Positions 19,275 to 27,716 of a DNA stretch of 28,421 nt are shown here, piece after piece. The notes beneath the pieces are model-generated. The model was given only the letters and a program-made list of their open reading frames with translations, ran no database searches and was not told the origin of the DNA. Position 1 is the stretch's first letter, and each line of letters begins with the position of its first letter. The position numbers were made by a program, and so were the translations under genes. Origin of the DNA: Candidatus Altimarinota bacterium (GTDB lineage Bacteria > Patescibacteriota > Gracilibacteria > Absconditabacterales > Absconditicoccaceae); assembly GCA_027013285.1 (NCBI GenBank), contig JALUXR010000069.1:1-28421 (forward strand), written 5' to 3'.

Positions 19275-22200
19275 TTATTTTCCTAACATCTTGTTTATCA
19301 ACTCCTGTGCTTCTTTATCGTTTTGTGTGTTATCAACAGTATCATTCATTTCAATTACTTCGAAGTCATCGTTTGATTCTAATACTTTTGGTCAAGTTTG
19401 TTTAGCTTCAATAGGTTGAGATACTTCCATATCTTTTGCTAAGTTTCAAGCTTGTTTTAATTTATTTATCAAATTTTCTGTACTAGCCTCTCATCAAATT
19501 TCTATAACTTGTGTTTGAGGTGTAAATTGGTCTGTATCTAACTTAATCATAGTAGAAATAATTTCTGTTCTAATATTTGATATTAAACTTTGATATTTAT
19601 CGAAAGCTTCTTTTTTATATTGCAATAATGGATCTATTTGAGCATAGCCATACATTGAAACTTTATCTCTAAGATACATAATTTCATCTATATGTTTCAT
19701 CCATAATTTATCAAGAACTGATAATATTACTCTTCTTTTCACATCTTCAAATTGCTCTTCTCATAACTCTTGTTTTTTAGCCTCGATAAGTTCATTAAAT
19801 TTCAAAATAAGATAATCTTTCAAATCTTTACTCTTATATTTTTCAACTTCTTCAGCAAATTTCTGACCTGTAATTTCTTCTAAATAATTTTCTAAAGGTT
19901 CTTTATCATAACTATAAGTATCTACAGCCTTTGAAATTATAAAATCAGTATATTCATCAAGTATATTATCCAAATTTTCTTTTTTCAATAATTTATCTCT
20001 CAATCAATAAATAACTTTTCTTTGTTCATTTAAAACTGAATCATATTCAAACAAATTTTTTCTCATACTAAAACTCATAGCTTCCATCTGTTTTTGAGCT
20101 CTTTCGATTGAATTTGCTATCATTTTATTTTCAATAGCCATACTTTCCAAATCTTCCCTAGAATATAATTTACCAGCCAATGTCTTTGTAACCAATCAAC
20201 CTGATTTAACCATTAAATCATCATCCAAAGCCACATAAAATTGAGTCATACCTGGATCTCATTGTCTTCAAGATCTACCTCTAAGTTGATTATCTATTCT
20301 CCTACTATCATGTTTTTCACTAGCTAAAACATAAAGTCCCATATGTAAGTCCTTTTCTATTAATTCTGGTTCAGTATTTTTATCTTTCTTAATTATAATT
20401 TGAGTTAATGCTTGATCTTTTGATTTTTTAGAACTATTAAATTTAACTTCTAAATAAAAATTACCTTCTATTGTAAAATCTATTTTATTTTGTATTAAAT
20501 TTTCTAATTTAGTTTTTATTTCTTCTTTATTTAATTGTTTTTGTCAATCAACTTTTGAATAAAAAGTTATATTTGAATCAGATAATGAATCTATAAGCTT
20601 CTCTAAAATTATATTTGTTTCAAATTCAGAATAAACAACAGCTGAAATTCAATTATCTTTTTTTATTTCTTCATTCATCCATTTTGCATAATTTGAAGAA
20701 ATAGTATCAAAAAGTCATTTTTCTAATTTAATATCTGTTCATCTTCAAGCCATATTTGTGGCTACTATGATAGATCATTTTTTACCAGCATTTGAAATAA
20801 TTTTTGCTTCCATTTCATGATATTTTGCATTCAAAACTGAATGTTGTAATCATTCTTTTCTTAAAAATCTAGACAAAAGTTCAGAAGTTTGAACAGAACT
20901 AGTTCCAAGTAAAAATGGAACTCACATTTTATGATAAAATTTAACAGTATCTACAACATTATTAAATTTAATTTCTTGATCAAAAAATACTTTATCATGT
21001 TTATCAACTCTTATAATATTCCTATTTGTAGGAATTACCAAAACCTCTAACTTATAAATTTTCTCAAATTCTTCTCATTCAGTAGCAGCTGTACCAGTCA
21101 TTCAAGATAATTTTTTGTATAATTTTAAGAAATTTTGATAAGTAATAGTTGCAACAGTTTCAGACTCTTTTTGAATTTGAACTCACTCTTTTGCCTCGAT
21201 AGCTTGATGTAATCATTCAGAATATCTTCTCCCTTGCATTGCTCTACCAGTATTTTCATCAATTATCAAAACCTCACCATCATGAACTAGATAATCTTTA
21301 TCATTTATATAACAAGCTTTTGCCTTCAAAGCATTTTCCATATGATGAATTTCTTCGTATCATAAGTCTCTATAAAGATTTTCAACTCATAAAAGCTTTT
21401 CTAATTTTGTTATTCATTTTGAAGTTAATAAAGCTGTTTTAGCCTTTGGATCTATCTTGTAATCACAATTTAGTTCTATTTTCTTTCAATCATCAAATAA
21501 GAAAGATTTTTTCTTTTCTGTTTCAAAAGGACAAGCTTCAAGTGCTTTTACAATATTTGCATATTGAGCATATTTTTCTGTAGGTTCAGCAGATGGTTGA
21601 GAAATAATAAGTGGAGTTCTTGCTTCATCTATCATAATACTATCAGCCTCATCCACTATAGCATAATTCAAATCTCTAAATAACAAAATTCTTTCTTCCA
21701 TAGATTGAGCTAAATTATCTCTTAGATAATCAAAACCAAGTTCTGCATTTTCTACATAAGTAATATCTTTTTCATATTCTCATCTTCTTTTTTCTAAAGA
21801 AACATTTTTTGAAACTACTCAAATAGAAAGTCATAAAAATTCATATAAAGGCATCATTATCTGAGCATCCCTTTCTGCTAAATAATCATTTACAGTTACA
21901 AGATGAACTCATTTACCTTCAAGTGCATTTAAATATGCAGCAATAGTAGAAACTAATGTTTTACCTTCTCAAGTTTTCATTTCTGCAATTTTTCCTTCAT
22001 GCAAAATTATTCAACCTAAAAGTTGAACATCATATGGAACCATATTCCAAGTTTCAGTTTCTCATTTTATTTTATATTCAGTTCAAACTAATCTTTTACA
22101 AGCCTGTTTATGAATAGCTAAAGCCTCTTCTAATATATCATTAACAGTTTCTCATTTTTCTAATCTTTTCCTAAATTTATTACTTTTAGCCCTTACTTCA

Positions 22201-22325
22201 TCATCTGTAAATTTATCATATTCTTTATATAACTCATTTATTTTAGAAATTGTAGGACTATATTTTGCTAACTGTCTTTCATTATAAGATCAAGCTATTT
22301 TTTCTAATATCCAATTAAATACCAT
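19275..22325 (-). CDS. secA: Preprotein translocase ATPase SecA, 1016 aa, with an insertion in helicase domain 2
   Basis: Motor that pushes unfolded preproteins through SecYEG. Present in order: Walker A region MKTGEGKTLVSTIAAYLNAL (about 100), VNDYLAERDA, Walker B AIVDEADSIMIDEARTPLIIS (about 210), IDENTGR and GRRYSEGLHQAIEAKE (preprotein cross-linking region and helicase linker), SGMTGTA, TNMAGRGTDI (523-532) and SEKHDSRRIDNQLRGRSGRQGDPG (from about 668). Between the last two lie about 130 residues, against roughly 35 in E. coli SecA, so there is an extra block of about 100 Lys/Asn/Glu-rich residues. The C-terminus ends LINKMLGK and lacks the CxCx8(H/C)C zinc tail. Start ATG 22325, stop TAA 19275. 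Confidence 0.96.
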
Positions 22326-22380
22326 AATTTTCTTTTACTTTAAAATTTAAAATATTTTTTCATAATAAAGATTTTAGTTT

Positions 22381-22408
22381 ATAATACAATATATAAAAAA
22401 GCCTTCAA
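22381..22408 (-). promoter_or_regulatory. Possible secA promoter
   Basis: Minus strand: TTGAAG, 16-base spacer, TATTAT, about 60 bases upstream of the secA ATG. It overlaps a weak hairpin (AAAGC at 22412-22416 with GCTTT at 22398-22402) and T-run that may end the upstream tRNA transcript. Confidence 0.35.
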
Positions 22409-22448
22409 AAAGCTTTAAATATTTAATTTTATTTTATTTTCATAAATT

Positions 22449-22523
22449 CAAGGGGACTAGGACTCGAACCTAGGATTTCCGGCTTCGGAGACCGACGTTT
22501 TAGCCAACTGAAACTACCCCCTT
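22449..22523 (-). tRNA. tRNA with anticodon CCG: Arg by anticodon, Trp-like by body
   Basis: Full cloverleaf of 75 nt on the minus strand: acceptor AAGGGGG/UCCCCUU, D arm with GG, anticodon stem-loop, 5-nt variable loop, T arm CTAGG-TTCGAGT-CCTAG. The anticodon loop CUCCGAA gives anticodon CCG, which reads CGG. By the standard code it is tRNA-Arg(CCG). However, several features are those of tRNA-Trp: positions 28-43 match E. coli tRNA-Trp (recalled sequence) except at 36 and 39, A37 instead of the G37 usual after G36, discriminator G73, and A1-U72. The D arm has one extra nucleotide compared with the common form. CCA is not encoded. See the finding on CGG. Confidence 0.85.
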
Positions 22524-22565
22524 TCAACTTAATATATATTAAAGATTTTAAGTTATTTGTCAAAA

Positions 22566-22590
22566 GAAAAAACCTAGAAATCAATCTAGG
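22566..22590 (-). terminator. Rho-independent terminator after the S1 gene
   Basis: On the minus strand CCTAGA (22585-22590) pairs with TCTAGG (22573-22578) around a 6-base loop, followed by six Ts. It begins about 10 bases past the stop codon of the S1 gene. Confidence 0.85.
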
Positions 22591-22600
22591 CTTTAAGCTA

Positions 22601-23773
22601 CTATTCTTTATCTTTCTTTTTTATTGTAACTACTTTTTTCTCTGTTGGTTCTTTATTTTCTTTTCTTTCCTTTTTTTCATAAGGCTTTCTCTCAGAAATT
22701 TTAGAATTCAACTTCAAAGTAGCACCTGCTTTTCTATTTCTAGGGTCAAGTAATATTAATTTAGCCTTAACCTTTTGTCATAATTTAAATAATTCAGCAG
22801 GATTAGAAATATTTCAAGCTTCAGACATCTCAGATAAATGTATAAGAACATTGATATCTTCATAAAGTCTAATAAATGCACCATAAGGAACAAATCTTAC
22901 AACTTCACCTTCTACCATATCTCAGATTTTAAATTCTTTTGGAATAATAGTCCATGGATCTGGCTTAAGTTTCTTAATACTAAATGATATTTTACCATCT
23001 TCATATCAAATAACTTTTACCTTAACCTTGTCTCATACTTTACCAAAGAAATTAATATCATGAACATGTCCATAAGTTATTTCACTTACATGAACTAATC
23101 ATTCTAAACCTCAACCTATAGTAACAAATAAACCATAAGAAGAAACTCATGAAATTACACCTTCATAAATATTTCAAACAGATAATTCAGACATAATTTT
23201 TTCTCTTTCTTCTTTCAAAGCTTCTCTTTCAGAAAAAATAAGTCTTTTATTCTCTTCATCAACATTTATAATTCTAACCTTAAACTCTTTTCAAACCAAG
23301 TTTAAAAGCACATCAAAGATTTTATCTTGATCACCATCTTCAACTCTAGGATAATGAACTGGAGCTAATTGAGATAGAGGTAAAAATCATTTGATACCAT
23401 ATATATCTACTAATAAACCTCAAAGATTTGCCTCTGTAGGAACAATAGTAATGATTTCATCATTTTTTGATTTTGCAATATAATCATCCCAAACAGTATA
23501 TTGTAACAATCTTGTTACAGATACAATATAATAACCTTCATCATCTACTAATAAATTAGGATCTAACAATTCAGCTTCTAATTTTGCACCAACAGATAAA
23601 TCTGTTCAATTTCTTTCTAAACTTTTTTGTTCTTTTGATAAAATAACACCTAAATAGGCACCATCTTCACAAGAAACTACAACACCTTTGTTTAAGTGTT
23701 TTAATACTGTACAAGATACCTTTTCTCATTTTCTAATAACTGGCATCTTCAAGTTTTCTAGTGTAAAACTCAT
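22601..23773 (-). CDS. rpsA: Ribosomal protein S1, four S1 (OB-fold) repeats, 390 aa
   Basis: RNA-binding protein of the 30S subunit that helps place mRNA on the ribosome, which matters where Shine-Dalgarno sequences are weak. Four S1 repeats are visible: about 18-85 (GEKVSCTVLKHLNKGVVVSCEDG), 105-170 (EANLGGLLVDIYGIKGFLPLSQLAP), 190-260 (GNIYEGVISGVSSYGLFVTIGGGLEGLVHVSEI, the best match) and 275-345 (GDMVEGEVVRFVPYGAFIRLYEDINVLIHLSEMSE). A Lys/Glu-rich tail follows. It has four repeats rather than the six of E. coli, as in many Gram-positive and CPR bacteria. It follows rpsO on the same strand. An imperfect 18-bp palindrome lies 37 bases upstream of its start. Stop codon TAG. Confidence 0.9.
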
Positions 23774-23809
23774 GATAATAAATAAAAATTAAGAATTAAA
23801 TAATGGGCC

Positions 23810-23827
23810 GTGATTACTAGTTATCAC
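23810..23827. repeat. Imperfect palindrome upstream of the S1 gene
   Basis: GTGATTACTAGTTATCAC: the arms GTGAT-ACT and AGT-ATCAC are complementary and only one position per arm mismatches. In the 105-base gap between rpsO and the S1 start it could be an operator or a leader hairpin; nothing confirms either. Confidence 0.4.
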
Positions 23828-23878
23828 CAATAATCCGAATAAAATATAACAAAGCAATTTCAATAGAAATCTAGCTAA

Positions 23879-24148
23879 TTAACCTTTTAATTTAAGTTTT
23901 TTAACTATAGCTTTATAAGATTCAAAATCATTTGATTTCAAGTAAGATACTAATTTTTTTCTTTTAGCAACTTTCTTTAATAAAGCTCTTTTAGGATCTA
24001 TATCTTTATGATTCTCAGCCAAATGTTCTTTCAAGCTTTCAACTTCCCAGCTTAAAGTAGCAATTTGAATTTCTACTGAACCATTGTCTTTGTCATGTTT
24101 CTTGAAAGGAGCTATAAACTCTTGTACACTCTTTTGCATCAATAACAT
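23879..24148 (-). CDS. rpsO: 30S ribosomal protein S15, 89 aa
   Basis: Primary 16S rRNA-binding protein of the small subunit platform. The family pattern is visible through the whole length: TGS/NGS-VEIQIATLSWEVESLKEHLAENHKDIDPKRALLKKVAKRKKLVSYLK, with the conserved H-x-x-D and the RK-x-L-x-YLK region, at exactly the usual 89 residues. It is one of the few genes here without any UGA codon, so it reads identically under the standard code. The tRNA-Arg(CCU) gene lies 23 bases upstream and the S1 gene follows on the same strand, forming a small translation cluster. Start ATG 24148; two early ATG codons (24148 and 24139) exist and the first gives the usual length. Confidence 0.95.
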   Translation of the reverse strand: MLLMQKSVQEFIAPFKKHDKDNGSVEIQIATLSWEVESLKEHLAENHKDIDPKRALLKKVAKRKKLVSYLKSNDFESYKAIVKKLKLKG

Positions 24149-24171
24149 GTTAGTATTTAAAATATTTTGAC

Positions 24172-24243
24172 TACTCTTAGTAGGAATCGAACCTACATCT
24201 ACCCCTTAGGAGGGGGTTATTCTATCCGTTGAACTATAAGAGC
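24172..24243 (-). tRNA. tRNA-Arg (anticodon CCU)
   Basis: Complete 72-nt cloverleaf on the minus strand: acceptor GCUCUUA/UAAGAGU with a G1-U72 wobble, D arm GTTC-AACGGATA-GAAT, anticodon stem ACCCC/GGGGT with loop CUCCUAA, 4-nt variable loop, T arm GTAGG-TTCGATT-CCTAC, discriminator A73. Anticodon CCU reads AGG (Arg). CCA is not encoded. Confidence 0.92.
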
Positions 24244-24302
24244 ACAAATACTGCTTATATGTATAAATATTTTAAACATAAAAACAATATAATTTTTCTA
24301 TA

Positions 24303-25058
24303 TTACTTTTTTAGGTTCATAGCTTTTTCCATTTCTAAATTTTTTTCTTTCCAATATGTTTTAAATTCTTCTTTTTTATAAAAATATATATAAATTCAAA
24401 ATAATATTACGAAAAATAGAAGTATTTTACCTATATTTGAAAGAATAACTTCTGCATTTTCTACAAAAAATACTCATAGAATTACCATTGATCAAGCCCG
24501 TAATATAGATCAAATTATATTAAAAATTGCAAAAGATAAATTATTCATTTTTGAAGTTCAAGCTATAAAAGGAACAAATGCTCTCAATAAATTATGAAAT
24601 TTTCAAAAAATTATCCACAACCATCAGTGTTTATCCATTCATTTTTTGATATATTTTATATCAGTTTCTCATACTCACATCCACACTCAATATTTTTTAA
24701 AAAAACTATCTCCATATTTTACTCACATTAAATATCAAACATAATTTCACAAAATTGCTCAAACAGATGCAAACAATCAAGACAACAAAATACTATCAAA
24801 TCATAAAAATCAAGCAACAGTAATCAAAACCAATTGTCATGGAACAGACACTCAAATAAGTGGAAAAGATTCTATAAATGCAAATAACAATATAATTAAA
24901 TAATTCCAATATCATAAAGTATTAACTATACTTTTAACATAATCTAATAAATGTAAAATTATATCTTTATGAAAAATTCATAAATAAGCAAAAACTATTG
25001 TTAAAATAATAAAAAATATAATAAATAACTTAAAAATAATATTAACTAATTTTTTCAT
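24303..25058 (-). CDS. DedA-family membrane protein, 251 aa
   Basis: Integral membrane protein of the DedA/SNARE-associated (VTT) family, implicated in lipid flipping and proton-dependent membrane homeostasis. Present: an N-terminal hydrophobic segment (5-27), FIESFPLIGVSVPGQ (62-75, counterpart of the FxEN...PPxPGE re-entrant motif), GAILGNYVGYLMGVKYG (100-116), FGKFHNLLRAFVPFIAG (151-167) with the conserved Arg159 before FVPFxAG, and NIIGSIL-x-AGSMVILGVFF (180-199). Residue 187 is a CGG codon (24498-24500) exactly where DedA proteins carry the tryptophan of the GAxLWV motif, which argues that CGG reads as Trp. The gene starts 8 bases after htrA, so the two share a transcript. Confidence 0.9.
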
Positions 25059-25066
25059 ATATTTTT

Positions 25067-26248
25067 TTAGAATTCAAATAAAGTAATCTCTTTTTTAAAC
25101 AATTTTCATTTTCTATCAATTAATAATTCTACCTTATCTCAGATATTATGAGTAAATAAAGTATAAATTAATGGTTTATCTTGAGAAATTTTGACTCAAT
25201 CAACTTGTAAAATAATATCTCATTTTTTTATTCAAGCTACAAATGCAGGAGAATTTTTTATAACTTTTTGGACAAAAACTCAAGTATATCTATCTAATTT
25301 ATACTGTTTTGCTATAGTTTTATTTAATTGAATGACTCAAACTCATAGTAATGGCCTTTTGATTACTCCATATTTTTGAATACTTTTCAACATAGCATTT
25401 ACAAAACTTTGATTTATCGGTATAGAAAATCAGATTCCCCATCATTGTGCCGTAATAGCTGTATTTACCCCTATTACTTGTCCGGCAAGATCTATAAGTG
25501 GTCATCAACTATTTCAAGGATTTATAGCAGTATCAGTTTGATAAAGTCATACATACAATGAACCATTATTATTTTCAAGTTTTCTTCATTTTGCAGATAA
25601 TATTCCAAAAGTTACAGTATTGCTATATTCTGCAAATGGGTTTCAAATAGCTAAAACAAATTCACCTACACTCACCTTTGCATCAAAATTTATAATTTTT
25701 GCAGGTTTTAAATCATAAGTTTCAGTTCAATTAGGATTTATAACATGAATTATTGCTAAATCTAAAACTGGATCAGTCCGTATTTTATCTACTTTATAAA
25801 TATTTCAATTTTTAGTAACAACTGAATAATCTGCATTTAAATCAGAAACTACATGTTTATTTGTTAAAATATATCAATCCCTTGAGACTATAATTCCTGA
25901 ACCTCATCAAATTTTCTTTTCTTTTCTTTCAACATAAGGTTTCAATGAAAAAGGATCTGAATAATAATACACATTTAAATTTTTTGAAATAACTATACTT
26001 ACTACAGAATCTCATACATTTTTTACTGTATTTATAACTTGTGATTGTAAATTTGTAATATTATATGTTTTTGTAATATGTTGTGTTATTACAGTTTCTT
26101 TTTTATTCAAGGCTATTCATCAAGTAGAACTATGATTTCATCAATAATAAAGGACAGTAAAATTATTATTAAAATAATAAAAACCTAATCAAATTAATCA
26201 ATTTACTATTAAAACTATTCATAAAGTAAGTAAAAATTGTTTTTTCAT
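25067..26248 (-). CDS. htrA: HtrA/DegP-type serine protease with one PDZ domain, 393 aa
   Basis: Envelope quality-control protease anchored by an N-terminal membrane segment (6-27). The trypsin-like domain (about 75-280) has the full catalytic triad: His132 in LTNKHVV, Asp163 in DPVLDLAII and Ser247 in NPGNSGGP. All three glycines of that motif are UGA codons, so the enzyme would be destroyed under the standard code. A single PDZ domain (about 300-390) has GVFVQKVIKNSPAFVAGIKKGDIILQVDG. One PDZ places it nearer DegS than DegP in layout, but with a more variable N-terminal linker. Codon 157 is CGG (25778-25780), just before TDP. It precedes dedA (8 bases) and follows the Cys-bearing exported protein (34 bases). 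Confidence 0.95.
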
Positions 26249-26282
26249 ATTTTTTTTCTAATATAATAATATAAATAATAAA

Positions 26283-27596
26283 CTAATGTTTAGATAAATC
26301 TTGGACATTTTCCAATTTATATCTTAACTGGTCCAAAGGAGTATAGATTCTAGCTAAATCTTGCCTTAATGCTTTAAAATCCTCAATAATAGCCAAAAGT
26401 CAAACATGAATAGGATAAGTCCAATAAATATTTTTTAAAATTTCAAAACTTTTTTTTAAACTTAATCTTGCTATAAGAATGCTTTTTTGAGCCTGTTTGA
26501 ATTCCTTTGCTGTAGATAAATCAACAGTTTTTATAGTAGTTCCCACCTTTTTTAACTGCAAATTAGAAGTATGATTTTGAATCATTTTTCAATAATAAGC
26601 TAGAAAATAAGTATAGAAGTATAATTCATTATAAACAGAATCTCTTAAATTTAAAAATAAATTTCAAGTTCATCAAATTATTTTTCAAATATCATCAATT
26701 CAATTTAATTTAGGAAATAAATTTAAATTACTTAAAATACTTTTTAAACTTCATTGTGTAGATTTTAATATTTTATATGTATCTGGATGAGTGCAAGTGC
26801 TATCTTGAGATCAATTATTTAAATATCAATTAGGACATATTCATTTATCTCCTAAAAAAAAACTTTTTTCCCAACTTTTTCTAAATCATCAATAAGCAAT
26901 GTAAGTTCACAAATTAATTTCATCTTCAGCTAATTTATTCCAAATATCATTTGCAACACACACAAAATTTACATTGTTTAGTCAACCAGGATTAACTACA
27001 ATACCATCTGTATTTTTACATTTTCAAAATAATCAAAAATTTATAAAACTATTTTTTTGAGCATCTTTTTTAAGATTTTTATAATATTTTTTAACATTTT
27101 TTCTTATTTTTACATTTTTTGCAAATTGTTTAGAAGTATATATTCAAGTTTCATTACATAAAATTCTAAGAAAAACACTATTTTTAGCATTTATAAAATC
27201 CAAATTATTCAATACTCTTTTGTAAGATGACATTTTATAACAAAAATTTTTTACTACTTCTTCTCTATTTAAAACTTTATTATTTAACATAGAATTAGTA
27301 GCACAATCTAGTTCTGTATAATAAACTAATAAAGTAATAGGTCAAGCCTTACCATCAGATAACATTTTATTTAAACAACTTATTCAATGTAAGTTTCAAT
27401 ATATACTTTCACACTTATTTATTAAATAAGAAACTTTTTTTTTACAAATTCAAGATGTATTTTCTAAGAATTTCAAATTTTTTCTTGCTTGAGCTTGTAT
27501 TTCTTGTCATTTTTTACCTCAAATATATGAAGTATATCAAAAACTTATTCAAAAAAGAAACATTCAAATAAAAATAGACAAAAAAAACTTTTTCAT
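26283..27596 (-). CDS. Exported cysteine-bearing protein of unknown function, 437 aa
   Basis: Not recognised. The N-terminus (KKFFLSIFIGMFLFGISFGYT) is a signal peptide or anchor. The remainder is soluble, Lys/Asn-rich and mostly helical, with ten cysteines between about residue 50 and 270 (among them ICKKK, NKCES, ISCLN, LDCAT, NFCYK, ILCNE, GKCKN, GICPN, STCTH), an even number that would allow five disulfide bonds outside the cell. The C-terminal 160 residues lack cysteine and look like a long helical bundle (QAQKSILIARLSLKKSFEILKN). It heads the operon with HtrA and DedA, and diverges from the secreted plus-strand gene. Stop TAG. Confidence 0.7.
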
Positions 27597-27654
27597 TATT
27601 ATATTAATAATCGTTTTCTAAAATTATAATATATATGATATTACAAAAAATAGA

Positions 27655-27683
27655 TTGATTATCAACTAATTATCTTTTATAAT
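27655..27683 (+). promoter_or_regulatory. Promoter of the secreted plus-strand gene, with a small palindrome on its -35 box
   Basis: TTGATT (27655-27660), 17-base spacer, TATAAT (27678-27683): perfect -10, near-consensus -35 and ideal spacing, 33 bases upstream of the ATG at 27717. The -35 lies inside TTGATTATCAA (27655-27665), a perfect 5-bp inverted repeat that could be an operator. Confidence 0.6.
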
Positions 27684-27716
27684 TTAGAAAAATTTTAGTA
27701 AAATATTAAGAAATAA

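Noticed and set aside
22449..22523. Plain tRNA-Arg(CCG)
   Set aside because: Not fully excluded, but A37, G73, A1-U72 and the Trp-like anticodon arm, together with CGG codons at Trp positions, make the Trp reading more likely.
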